Source: Tetmemena sp. SeJ-2015
Lineage: Eukaryota; Ciliophora; Spirotrichea; Sporadotrichida; Oxytrichidae
Direction of reading: 5' to 3'
Assembly: GCA_027382625.1 (NCBI GenBank)
Contig: JAJKFJ010020870.1
Span: forward strand, 1 to 64,000
Length of the DNA stretch: 64,000 nucleotides
Part shown: positions 53,339 through 62,537 of the stretch, piece by piece
Position numbering within the stretch: the stretch's first letter is position 1
Layout: each line of letters opens with the position of its first letter
Notes under the pieces: model-generated
Told to the model about the DNA's origin: nothing
The model's database searches: none
What the model saw: the letters and a program-made list of their open reading frames with translations, nothing else
Program-made: the position numbers and the translations under genes

Positions 53339-54658
53339 TCACTCTATATACGTCTCTGTTCCCAATTCAGTTTCATCTCCCACCCCATGTGGCAATATCC
53401 CGTCCTCAATGAGCTTTCTTTCAAAATACTTTGCCAAGTCTATTGCTTAGATCGGAAATCCTTTGATTGCTTTCTTCCTTCTTTTATCATCTCCACAAGC
53501 ACTGTCCTATTGGTCAAAGCTTCGCCATCTATAGGCTTCAAGTGCATCAAGGGATTGTCATTAGAAGTAATGATCACCTTGCAACCCTAGTATCTCATCT
53601 CTACAGGGCCATACTTGATATTCACTGGATACCCATCTCCTTCCATCAAGACTTTCATCCTAGATAGATTATTTTTGCTCAGGAAATTCTGGGTGTTGAT
53701 CTCGTTCATAATAACCAACTGTACCTCACTACTGTCATTTCTTAAGTTGACGATGAAATTTCCAGTGGCATCAACCAGTGGCTCCGTCAAAAAGATCTAC
53801 TGTATTTGTCTCACTAGAGAAGTTTTCCCAGTGTTAGATTTGCCATACATCCAGAAAGTGCAAATCTTTTCCTCAAGCCTGCTGAATATCACATTGTAAA
53901 GGCCTTATACTGCGTCTAGAAGATTATACTACGCTAAATATTCGGCTGACAGAGCAGGCTTATCTCGACCCACCTTGTCTCTAGAGTATCAAGTTTCAAT
54001 GAAGAGCTGGAGTTGATCCACTACAGTACGGTTTTGCTTTGGAAACGCCTCTAGTTTTTCATGCATTTCAAAGTGGAACTTAATCTCATGTCTTTCCTTT
54101 GCGAGCTTAGATAATGCGGAGGGATCCTGGATATTTTGTTAATACAACTCCACTAAAGATTTTGCCTCCCCTGATTGCATCTTTCTGATAGCGTCAATTA
54201 CAAGAGGCTATTTATCTTCGGAGTTTGCTGATTCAGTGCTTAGTCTGGTCCTTTCGCTGCTTTAATTCTTCGCGATCAAAAGATCAGTGATCACTCATTT
54301 ATTGCCCATAATCATTTCCACATCTCCACACTGTTTATAGTTCTTCTTCATCTTCCTATCCGAGACCCTTTTACATTTCAAACCTATCTTACTGAGGGAC
54401 CTCTGGCCTGAGTATCGGCTAAGAGAAGTATTCCTTCGAAAGTTCTCCATATGAAGATTTCACCGTGAGCGCCATGTATAGGGTTTCCTGTTAGGCGAGA
54501 TGAAAGAACAGTACTTGATCTACTTGGAAGACATCCGCTTTGATGCGATTTCTGTATTCTTCATATTTGAGTTCTTCTTCCCCAGTATCGATGCTGAAGA
54601 AAAATATCGACTTGCTATTATAGTCTTTGAACCCTTGGCCTGCTAGATTTCTACTCAT
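53339..54658 (-). pseudogene. Rep-like protein with SF3-type helicase core, frameshifted
   Basis: The ATG at 54658 opens MSRNLAGQGFKDYNSKSIFF and F-S-I-D-T-G-E-E-E, loosely reminiscent of Rep motif I (F-T-L-N). No convincing H-U-H pair is visible. A single-base change near 54300 moves the frame; the next part reads EAKSLVELYQQNIQDPSALS. One in-frame TGA follows near 54000. The ATPase core is intact in one frame: Walker A MYGKSNTGKTSLVRQI (about 53845), Walker B VQLVIMNEIN, then GCKVIITSND, the hydrophobic strand plus T-S-N of superfamily 3 helicases. Another frame change near 53470 leads to a C-terminus ending at TGA 53341-53339. It is a decayed gene; I describe the breaks only and do not rebuild it. 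Confidence 0.72.
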
Positions 54659-54722
54659 GACGTGAAATTTCTATATTTGATTTCATTTTTAATATATAAT
54701 ATAAGAATTACGAATATTCAGC

Positions 54723-55115
54723 AACCGCATGTATTTTCTCTGCACCCTCCATCAGCGTCGGCTATGCCATTTATTTCCTGCCCATTCCTACTTGCATTCT
54801 TGGCCTTAAATTTCATCTGGCTTGATTGGTACACTTGCACAGTAGCACAATTAGAGTGTAGTATAAAATGGCGTTACGCCTTAATTGTACCAATGTACCA
54901 ATGTGCGAATCACTTAAAATGTGTTTTTAATAATTAAAGCGTTTAATTAATTCATTCCTATTAATTTAAATTAATTTCTGAACTCATTTAAATTCCGATT
55001 AGATTAGAGATTCCTGTTATCAACTGAAAATGTCTACAAACTTGCTATTTCAAACTAATTTAAGGTAGATTTAACGTAAATATCACTTTTGACCTTACCC
55101 CTGATTGTTAGAATA
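54723..55115 (-). repeat. right inverted terminal repeat of the Rep-like element
   Basis: Mirror of 52858-53247. Its outer end lies 32 bp from the CHMP5 stop codon. Confidence 0.92.
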
Positions 55116-55146
55116 TTTGCACTTTTCTTGAGTGGAATTCTTGGTC

Positions 55147-56085
55147 TCAAATCTACATTAGATTCTTAAGCTGGTCTTCAGTAAAGAAGAAATTAATTTA
55201 AGTCTTCTTCGCTGGGTTGAGCTCTCTAGGCTGGTGCTTGAGAGGGCTATTGTGACACGGGTACATAGCTTGGGACGTTAAGTCCAGCTCCAAGTTGCTC
55301 GTTAATGATCTCTTCGTCCAATTCGTTTAGCTCTCCCATGAGTTCGCTCTCGTCATACTCCACCTGGTAGGAGCGAGACATGACCTCTTGAATCTCCTGC
55401 TGGTCTGCCATCATGTCAGCCAAGTCATCGAATAAGTCCTCCATCTTATCCATGTCCAGTTTCTTCATCTCTGCCTGCTGCACTGCTGTTGCTTCTTTCA
55501 AAGCCCCAAACTATATCCAGGCAAATTAAGCAAAATGGAAACCTCATATTTGCCATTTAGCCCAGTAAGAAAAATCAATAGCGCGAATCTTTCTAATTAG
55601 CTTAGAGCTCATCGCAAAATTAGATAGATCACCAAACTGGCTGCCGATGATGATCATCACCGTTTTGATTCAGGGAATCAACCCTACTTACAGTCTCGAT
55701 TGTGCTCTGGATGGTCTCACTTGTGAACTGCACCTGGTCGATGTTGAACTGCTGATTCATGAGATTGCTGAGCTGCATGTCGTACATCTTTCTGCGGCGC
55801 AGCACTCCGAGTGCCTTCTGCTGAAGACTCTTGTAGGACATGCCCTTGGCTGTCTTCATCTGATTCTTGATGTTGAGCAACTCCTTGTTGCATTCATCAA
55901 CTTTCATTTGGATCACGTTTCCTCTAGCTCCAAGCTAAATAAAGGTTTAAGCAAGCTCATTCTTGGATAAGGCAAAGTTTGAATTTAGGAGAGGGAGTTT
56001 GAAATACCTTCTCTGAGGTCTCGCCGAGGGAGGGGGCGACTGGCTTGGGTTCTTCTGGCTTTTTTGCACCGAAAAGTTTTTTCAT
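55147..56085 (-). CDS. VPS60: CHMP5/Vps60-type ESCRT-III subunit
   Basis: An ESCRT-III accessory subunit acting in multivesicular-body sorting and Vps4 regulation. The ATG at 56085 gives MKKLFGAKKPEEPKPVAPSL. Intron 55935-56007; second exon LGARGNVIQMKVDECNKELL, NIKNQMKTAKG and KALGVLRRRKMYDMQLSNLM (K-A-L-x-V-L-x-x-x-R-M-Y typical of CHMP5). Intron 55511-55691; then MDKMEDLFDDLADMMADQQE, IQEVMSRSYQVEYDESELMG and ELNELDEE. The D-x-D-x-x-E-D-L...A-N/Q-E-I-Q-E-x-x-x-R-S-Y pattern is diagnostic. The C-terminal end is completed after an IES to S-E-E-D-Q-L-K-N-L-M-Q-I and TGA at 55149-55147. About 210 residues, as usual for the family. Confidence 0.94.
55180..55207. other. IES (28 bp), pointer GAAGAC (coding strand)
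   Basis: GTCTTC at 55174-55179 and 55202-55207. Removal gives P-S-E-E-D-Q-L-K-N-L-M, a normal CHMP5 C-terminus. Confidence 0.9.
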
Positions 56086-56473
56086 ATTGATAATTACGAT
56101 CTATTACGAGCGAGAGAAACAATAATCTATCTTAATTTATTATACTCTCTCCTCAAATATCATAATTTGTCAGATTTGAAGACAATCGTCTGTCCCTCCC
56201 CTTAATGTTATTATAATTAGTATTTAAATTTGATAATAAGAGAATTTGGAAATATCTATTCTCAACTTTAATGAAGAAAGAAAGGAAAGAAATATATTCT
56301 TATTAAGGATATTATAAAGTTAAAATGAAAAATTTAATCTAAGTGAATGAAAATAGCAAAATCTTAGGGGGTTTCTTTATAATTTTCATATTAAAGATTG
56401 AATTTCATAATTATTTGATGTGGGATCTGAATTTAAAGTGCATTCTGCAAAAGCTTGAATCCCTTTGTAAAGT
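56086..56473. other. spacer, no gene seen
   Basis: 388 bp, AT-rich, between the CHMP5 start and the stop of the next minus-strand gene. Confidence 0.5.
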
Positions 56474-59400
56474 TCATAAATAGAGAGATTTACTAGTGCT
56501 TCCACCTATAGGCAAATAAATTAAATAAAGCAGATCCTTGAGGATCTTTTAGAGCTTGCGATGCTACTATAAACTATTTAGCACCTTATTTACTGGGTTC
56601 TTGCCTATAAACTACTGAATAACTTAGTTCTAGTAAATATGATGATGGTTTTCCTATTAGCTCTGATTTGCTTAAATGAGAGAGTTGAAGTCCATACTTT
56701 TACTCTGAAGTTGATGATATTGGTGCGCGTTCTAATGTTGTTTACCCTCTGATTTGTGTGTCCCTTGGTCAAGATGGCCAATATAATTTTGATCTGTATC
56801 TTGAATTGTTGAAGGACTATCTTCCAAATTGCTAAACTTAAACTTGGCTAATTTAAGATCGATTTATTAAAAAGTAATTAAAATAAATCATGATTTTATT
56901 ATTTTCAGTTTATATGACTGGTTTTTTGAAAAGATTATTTATTCTCTATTTCTTATGTCTTTTGCAGCCTTTATCTATTTGACTTGAAAATTATTTATCT
57001 TAAAATTCGAGCTAGATGATTGATGAGTCTAGCTTATATCTTCTTGCTAAGCTATTTTTGTAATCAGATTCTGCTTGCTCTTCTATGATTTGACATTTTG
57101 GAAACCTCCTCCAAACTTAGTCGCTCCAAAGCTTGCCTGCAAGAACTTTGTTTTGGTTTTATCCATGGATTCAGATTTCTTGAACCTCTTTTAAAATTAT
57201 TATTGTAGAAATTTAATGAAAAAGATTCAAAGAAAGGAATTAAATAAATCTCTCAGGCTCTTAGTTATAAGAAGTCTAAGAGTTAATGATGCCCAAGTTT
57301 TCATAAACAATACTACTTCTATTACCCTCGCTATCTCTCATAGTCCTCTCTTGATTAGACTAAACCTGACTGTTAGACCTAGTTTTCTTGACTTTGAATT
57401 TAGATAACTCATCTATATTTGAGAAATAGCTTGAGAGAATTTCTTTGCTGCTAGCTTGGACCATGAGATCCTCAAAGTTTGAGGTGCTTTTCTTATTCCT
57501 CAACCCTCGATTCTATTCCTCTTGCTGTGAAAATTTGACCTAGCAGTTATCTTCTTCGTTGTGCATATGTCTCTTAGAGCAGCAGCCTCTCTCCGATGTG
57601 TCTCCCTTCTTCTCTATCCTATTTCTGGTCCTTGAATTTGCGTCATCTTTCCCTTCCTCCATCTTTTTGCTCTTCCTCTTTTTCTTGGATTTCGTACTAG
57701 GCTTTGGCTGATTGGTGTTGTAGTTTTGATTGACCTGAATATTGAAAATGAACACGTTATTCGTGATCTAAGAAGTCTAGCCAGTGCTATTCTTAGCCTC
57801 TCCATTGAAACTGCTGCCTTCCCTTTGTTTCTGCTCGATATTTTCAACTTTATTGCTGAAAGAGTGGGAGACTAGTGAGATGACATCCTAATGAGCATTT
57901 GGAGGCATTAACTCTGCGTTTTAAAGAGGTCCCTCATCCATTGAGGGGTTCTTCATCAATATCATTTTAAAATTCTCACTGTCTTTCGACATTAGTTGGC
58001 TAGCGCAGTCCTAACTTCTTGCTTGCAAAAAGTTATTACGGCTCTTGCTTTAACTAGCAAGCCTCCTAGCATAAGCCGCTTCTTTTTTGAGGGGTGAATA
58101 GAGAGTTGTGACTACTCCAGAAGTTACACATTCTATTGACTTTAATGCAGAAGCTTTTCCTCATAAGCTTATAGCCTAGACTCGTTAGCTCCCTTAGCAG
58201 AGGATCGATCTAGCGACTATAAGTTCTAAACTTGGGAATCTTAGGACAGGGATCTCTTAGTATCAAAAATTGAACTAGAGTGCAATTAAATAAGATAATA
58301 AAAATAGGCATAATAAATTCTCTCTAGGTACTGTCAAGACCGCTTTCGTATTTCACTGAGTCTATGTAGAGCACAGCTAGCTATTTCTTTTTCTCTGGAT
58401 TTACTCCCTAAACTTTAATTAAAAGAGTTATACTCTCAATTTATCTTGCAAGTCAGATGTCAGAATTTTAGTGAATTGAAAAGATGGATGGATACTCTGC
58501 CCTATAACCTATGCTATTTGCTTTTAAGCAGAGGAATCTTAACTCTGCTTCGAGGCAGAGTAGTTTTATTGCTTCTACTCATATTGATATAGGCTTTGTC
58601 TTAGTCTTTACTGATTTGAGTTTGGCTTTCCATTAAAGCCATTAGTTTTGTAGGGATCATAGCTATCAATTTTGCTCTTATTCCTAATTGTAAGAGTTAC
58701 CTGAATCAAATAATTTAAGCAAAAAATCTTATAACACCTTTTGGTTCTAAAGAGATAAGAATCTCGATTTATTGCTCCCTTTGTAGTCTCTCATTATAAA
58801 ATAAGAATTAAAGAAAAAAATTTCCTCAAGTTTTCATAATGATTCTAATTTGAACCCTTATTTCTTTGTTTGAGATTATCGAGGCTCTAAGTACCAGGAA
58901 TTTCGCTGGATTAAGACTAGGACTTAGACTTGGCGTGATTAGGTAAGTTAGAGTAGGATGTCAACATTATTGGATTGTGGATCCGATCTTGATCTCCTCT
59001 TGCTTTCTGAAAGTAAAAGGATTCTGAACTTTCTCTCAAGGGTTAATTATTTACAGTCTTCATTATCTTTTTGAGCCTGTTTAGTTACAAGGCACTGCTA
59101 ATTTTCAATCCAACTTGAGAAGCTCTTCTTTTTTAAGAAGTCTTTTCTTATGCATCAGTTGAGTCAGTTATCGAGTTCCGCATAGAGGCTCTCTAATTAG
59201 TTTCTAAGATTTAATCAGAAGCATTTGAATCCATGCTCTGTCTAATTATTCTCTTCAAAGTTTTTTTGCTTAAATTCTCCTTTAAAATTGAGCTACCTGC
59301 ATTCTGCTTTAATCCTTGTATAGATTAGCTCAGGGTATTAGATTTCTAAATTTGGTCTCTTTATTGCTTGAAGATTTCTTCCTAACTGATATATCTAGAA

Positions 59401-60148
59401 TTATTTTGACTCTATTTTCCAAACAACTACTCTTTTTAACTTCTTTCATGATTATTAAGATAGGCTTTATCCTTATTCCCAGTAGACTTCTAACTTTTCC
59501 TAGATCAATTAGAGTCTATAGAGTAAAACTTTAGAGCTGAGATTTTACTCCTTTCTTAATTCAAACTTCCATAGAGAGTCTCATTCCTGGTTTTCGCTTG
59601 CTATATTATGGAGTTTAGCTTAACTGATGCTATAGATCTTCTTTGGGCATGGCCTTGGACAATTTTAGTAATTTCTTCCTGCTGAGTTGTAGTATTCAGG
59701 CTGCTCATTATAAAGCTTTTATTGACGCTGTTATTTGGAGGTGGAAAAATGGTTCCCTCCGGCTACTTTTTAAGTTTCCCTGGATGATCCTAGTCTTAAA
59801 ATTGCAGCAAATTCTAATTCGAGTTGTACATTTGCTGTGATTGCTGCTGCTGTCTGGATTTGAGTCTTTTTCGGTTCAAATTCTATTGATTTATGAGCCA
59901 TTGCTTATCGAAGGCATTTATTTTGTCCTGAGAATTTTGCAAATTCTAGTAGTCTTGATGACGTCTTTCTTGTAGGGGCTTCTCCTCTTAATTTTAAGCT
60001 AAGGGTTTTGAATTACTCTGAGAGGGGGGATTCCGCAAATGCATCAAATCGCTGTTTTAAGAGTCAGCCGATATCTTCCTAGTGTTTTAGCTGAGCTTAA
60101 CTGCTGCAAATTAGGAAGAATCCTTATTGTAGTTCTATGAAATGTTTC
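56474..60148 (-). CDS. large Gln/Asn/Lys-rich protein, unrecognised
   Basis: The minus strand is protein-like through most of 60148-56474 when TAA/TAG are Gln, in frames that change at AT-rich gaps. Segments: NYNKDSSQFAAVKLSQNTRK, NSQDKINAFDKQWLINQQNL, NNSVNKSFIMSSLNTTTQQE, PKPSTKSKKKRKSKKMEEGK, TSNFEDLMVQASSKEILSSY, DKTKTKFLQASFGATKFGGG and NPVNKVLNSLQQHRKLQKIL. TGA at 56476-56474. No conserved enzymatic or membrane domain seen; a basic K/R cluster (about 57700-57640) could serve nuclear targeting. The start is unresolved (MHLRNPPSQSNSK near 60060 is one candidate) and the middle (58000-59500) is the weakest part. Confidence 0.6.
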
Positions 60149-60627
60149 ATGTATTGAAGTATTAAAAAGTAGAATGGTTTTAATAAATATTTGTTAAGTA
60201 TCATTTGGATTCGCTGGTTTTGTCTTAAATAAGCTGCTTATTAGGTTAGCCAAGGCCATTTGGTTATTAATCTCGCTTAAGCTTGATAGACACATTCCCC
60301 AGTATCTCCTCTTTAAAAAAAATATAAATATGATTAGTAAATAAAGATAATCTTATTTATTGGAGATAATGGCTTGAGGGTATTAATTTTAGTAGGGGTT
60401 AGAAAACTGGTAAGCGTTTCTCACATTTTTCCTCTCGTCTATTGTGTGTGCAGTTGGAGAGGATCTCAGATTTAAAAGAGTGCCGTTTGAGCTCGTAATA
60501 TACATTATTTTGATATATAAATTTTATAATCATGATGTCCAAATCTTATTTGGTTTCTGCATGTTACTAACAGAAATAAAAGTTAAATGATTGTAAATTA
60601 ATTTAAAGAAATAATAGTTCTGGTCTT
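60149..60627. other. spacer, no gene seen
   Basis: 479 bp between the start of the Gln-rich gene and the stop of the ammonia-lyase gene. Nothing recognised. Confidence 0.45.
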
Positions 60628-62394
60628 TCATATCTCTCTGGCACTTTGTAAATAGGCTGGGGTAGTTGGATGATCATAGATATTTTATTAGTAGTTTCTG
60701 TTGATATAATCAGGAGTGAGCTCTCCAAATACATCATCCCATAGCTCGCCTGTGCTTATATATTCAAGCAGGGCCTAGAACTCTGGCTGTGTGTACCTAT
60801 CTTTAATAAGGAAATAGCACACAATACTTTAAGACAACAAATTATCTTTGTCAAGCACTGGGTTTATTTTCTTAGTCTTCTCAAATACCTTCTTCAAGCC
60901 AGGGTGATGAATGAAGAAACCCTACTCCAATAGGAATCTGTGCTAAATGGCTTGAGTGGCAGCCATCAATTCAACTGCCATGATACTAAGCACGTTATCA
61001 GCGATGAAGATTGCTTTCTTGGCTGAGAAACTTCCCATAGACACAAAGTCCTCCTTGTCTGCGCAGGTTTCAGCAGAGTCAGCAGACGGCAGGATAAACC
61101 AGAACTTTATTTTCAGAAACTAGAGATGCAGCTACATTTTCCCAAGTCATCATTCCCGAGCAGAGACCACCTTAAGTCACTAAGAAAGCAGGCAGACCAA
61201 GGTTCTTAGTTGGATTGGTAAGTCTCTTTATCCTTAAAATATATACTTTGAGATGATAAGCTTCCAATCTCATGCACATATAGACCTAGAACATCAAGTT
61301 ACTTTGCTGGGTACTCTCCATGGAAATTTCCACCGCTCACTAGATAAGGAGGCTCTGTGAAAATCATAGGGTTGTCACTACCACTATTCATCTCTATCTC
61401 TAAGCAATCTTTTGTATTGATTTAAATGGATTACATCAATTTTTGTATTGACGATAGCCTCAATTGTGGGTCCATGAACTTGAGGAATGCATTTCAACGA
61501 ATAGGGATCTTAGATATCATTGGTATGTGTAACTGTCTTTCCTTCAGGCAGGAGCTCTCTCATAATTGAAGCTACTGCAGCTTAACCTGGATGGAGTCTC
61601 ATTCTCTAGATTGAAGTGCCGAAAGAAACTGGAAGCCCTTTCATGGAGAGGAAGGTTAAAGCACTGATTGCGTTAATACTCTTTATGATATTTATAGACT
61701 TTTCCAATGCGATTGATCCTACTCCACAAATGAATTGGTTGCCATTGATGAGAGACAATGCGTCTTTCTCAGCAAGCTAGGCAATTTAGAGTCCATGGTC
61801 TCTAAGAACAGAAACTGCTGACTCATACTGCTGTGATTTAGGATTCCACATTTCTCCTTCACCAATCAAGTTTAAGCCAATATGAGATAGTGGGACTAAA
61901 TCTCCTGATGCTCCAACTGAGCCACTATTTGGTATCTGAGGCACTGCTCCACTATTGAAGAGCTCAACTAGTCTCTCCATCGTAGATATGGAGATACCAC
62001 TCAAACCCTTTGCTAGTGTATTTATCCTCAAAGCTAAAGTTCTTCTGCTCGCATTAAGATCCAAATTTTCTCCGATGCCAGTTGCATGAGACCTAATCAA
62101 GTTTATCTGAAATTCCTTAAGTTCTTCTGGAGTGAGCTTTTATTTTGAGAAGAGTCCAACTCCACTGTTAATACCATAGTAGGGCTTTTCATTATTCTCA
62201 TTGAGTAGTTTCTCAACTATAGCCCTTGATGCTTGAAGTCTCTCCCATGTCTGGCTTTATATACTGATTTTAGAGTTGCCCGTGCCAAGCTATGAAAGCT
62301 GCTCTAAATTCAAACTATAGCCATTGAGATTTATAGTTTTCTAAGTTTGTTGCCTGATAGGTTGGCGGATGAAGTGGCTAATCTTAGAGTACAT
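60628..62394 (-). CDS. hutH: histidine ammonia-lyase (HAL/PAL family)
   Basis: Deaminates L-histidine to urocanate, first step of histidine breakdown, in the cytosol as a tetramer. The ATG at 62394 starts [20 protein letters not shown]. Motifs in order: [14 protein letters not shown] (catalytic Tyr loop), [12 protein letters not shown] (His that favours histidine over Phe), [14 protein letters not shown] (Ala-Ser-Gly forming the MIO cofactor), [43 protein letters not shown] (N-S-x-S-D-N-P), [34 protein letters not shown] and [18 protein letters not shown]. The TGA is at 60630-60628. About 560 residues after IES removal, slightly longer than bacterial HutH (about 510). Inserts lie only in the last third. 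Confidence 0.93.
61090..61099. other. possible 10-bp IES, pointer CAG/CTG
   Basis: CAG at 61090-61092 and 61100-61102. Deleting 10 bp gives S-E-N-K-V-L-P-S-A-D-S and restores the HAL frame. A simple one-base frameshift is the alternative. Confidence 0.5.
61224..61245. other. probable IES (22 bp), pointer AG
   Basis: Removal joins E-I-G-S-L-S-S-Q to [10 protein letters not shown] in the HAL frame. The two-base pointer leaves ends imprecise. Confidence 0.65.
61410..61440. other. IES, 11-bp pointer TCAATACAAAA (coding strand)
   Basis: TTTTGTATTGA at 61410-61420 and 61441-61451. Removal gives [19 protein letters not shown] in frame. Confidence 0.93.
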
Positions 62395-62537
62395 TTTTAC
62401 TTCTAATCTATTATCCTTTTCTATTAATTATAATAGCTATATCCTTTTCAAATCTTTAAGATTCATTACCTATCGCTTTAAGTAAGAGAGTGATTGAGCC
62501 CATTTTGAAATAGTAAAATCTTTTTTAATTTATCAAA

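Larger units (their letters stand above)
52858..55115. mobile_element. 2.26-kb element: ~390-bp inverted terminal repeats and a Rep/SF3-helicase-like ORF
   Basis: Terminal repeats 52858-53247 and 54723-55115 are reverse complements and close to identical in their inner 150 bp. They enclose a single minus-strand reading unit (53339-54658). The element sits between the 3' end of the disordered-protein gene and the 3' end of CHMP5. Ends read TATTCTAACAATCAG; there are no G4T4 repeats, so it is not TBE. A clear target duplication was not found. The encoded helicase core resembles Rep proteins of single-stranded-DNA replicons (CRESS type) more than any transposase. Decayed coding implies an inactive or non-autonomous copy. 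Confidence 0.82.

Noticed and set aside
53288..53899. three plus-strand ORFs over the Rep-like gene
   Set aside because: They oppose the helicase motifs on the minus strand and have no motif of their own.
27072..62394. scrambled or inverted MDS order
   Set aside because: In every gene with recognisable domains, segments run in the order and orientation of the protein.
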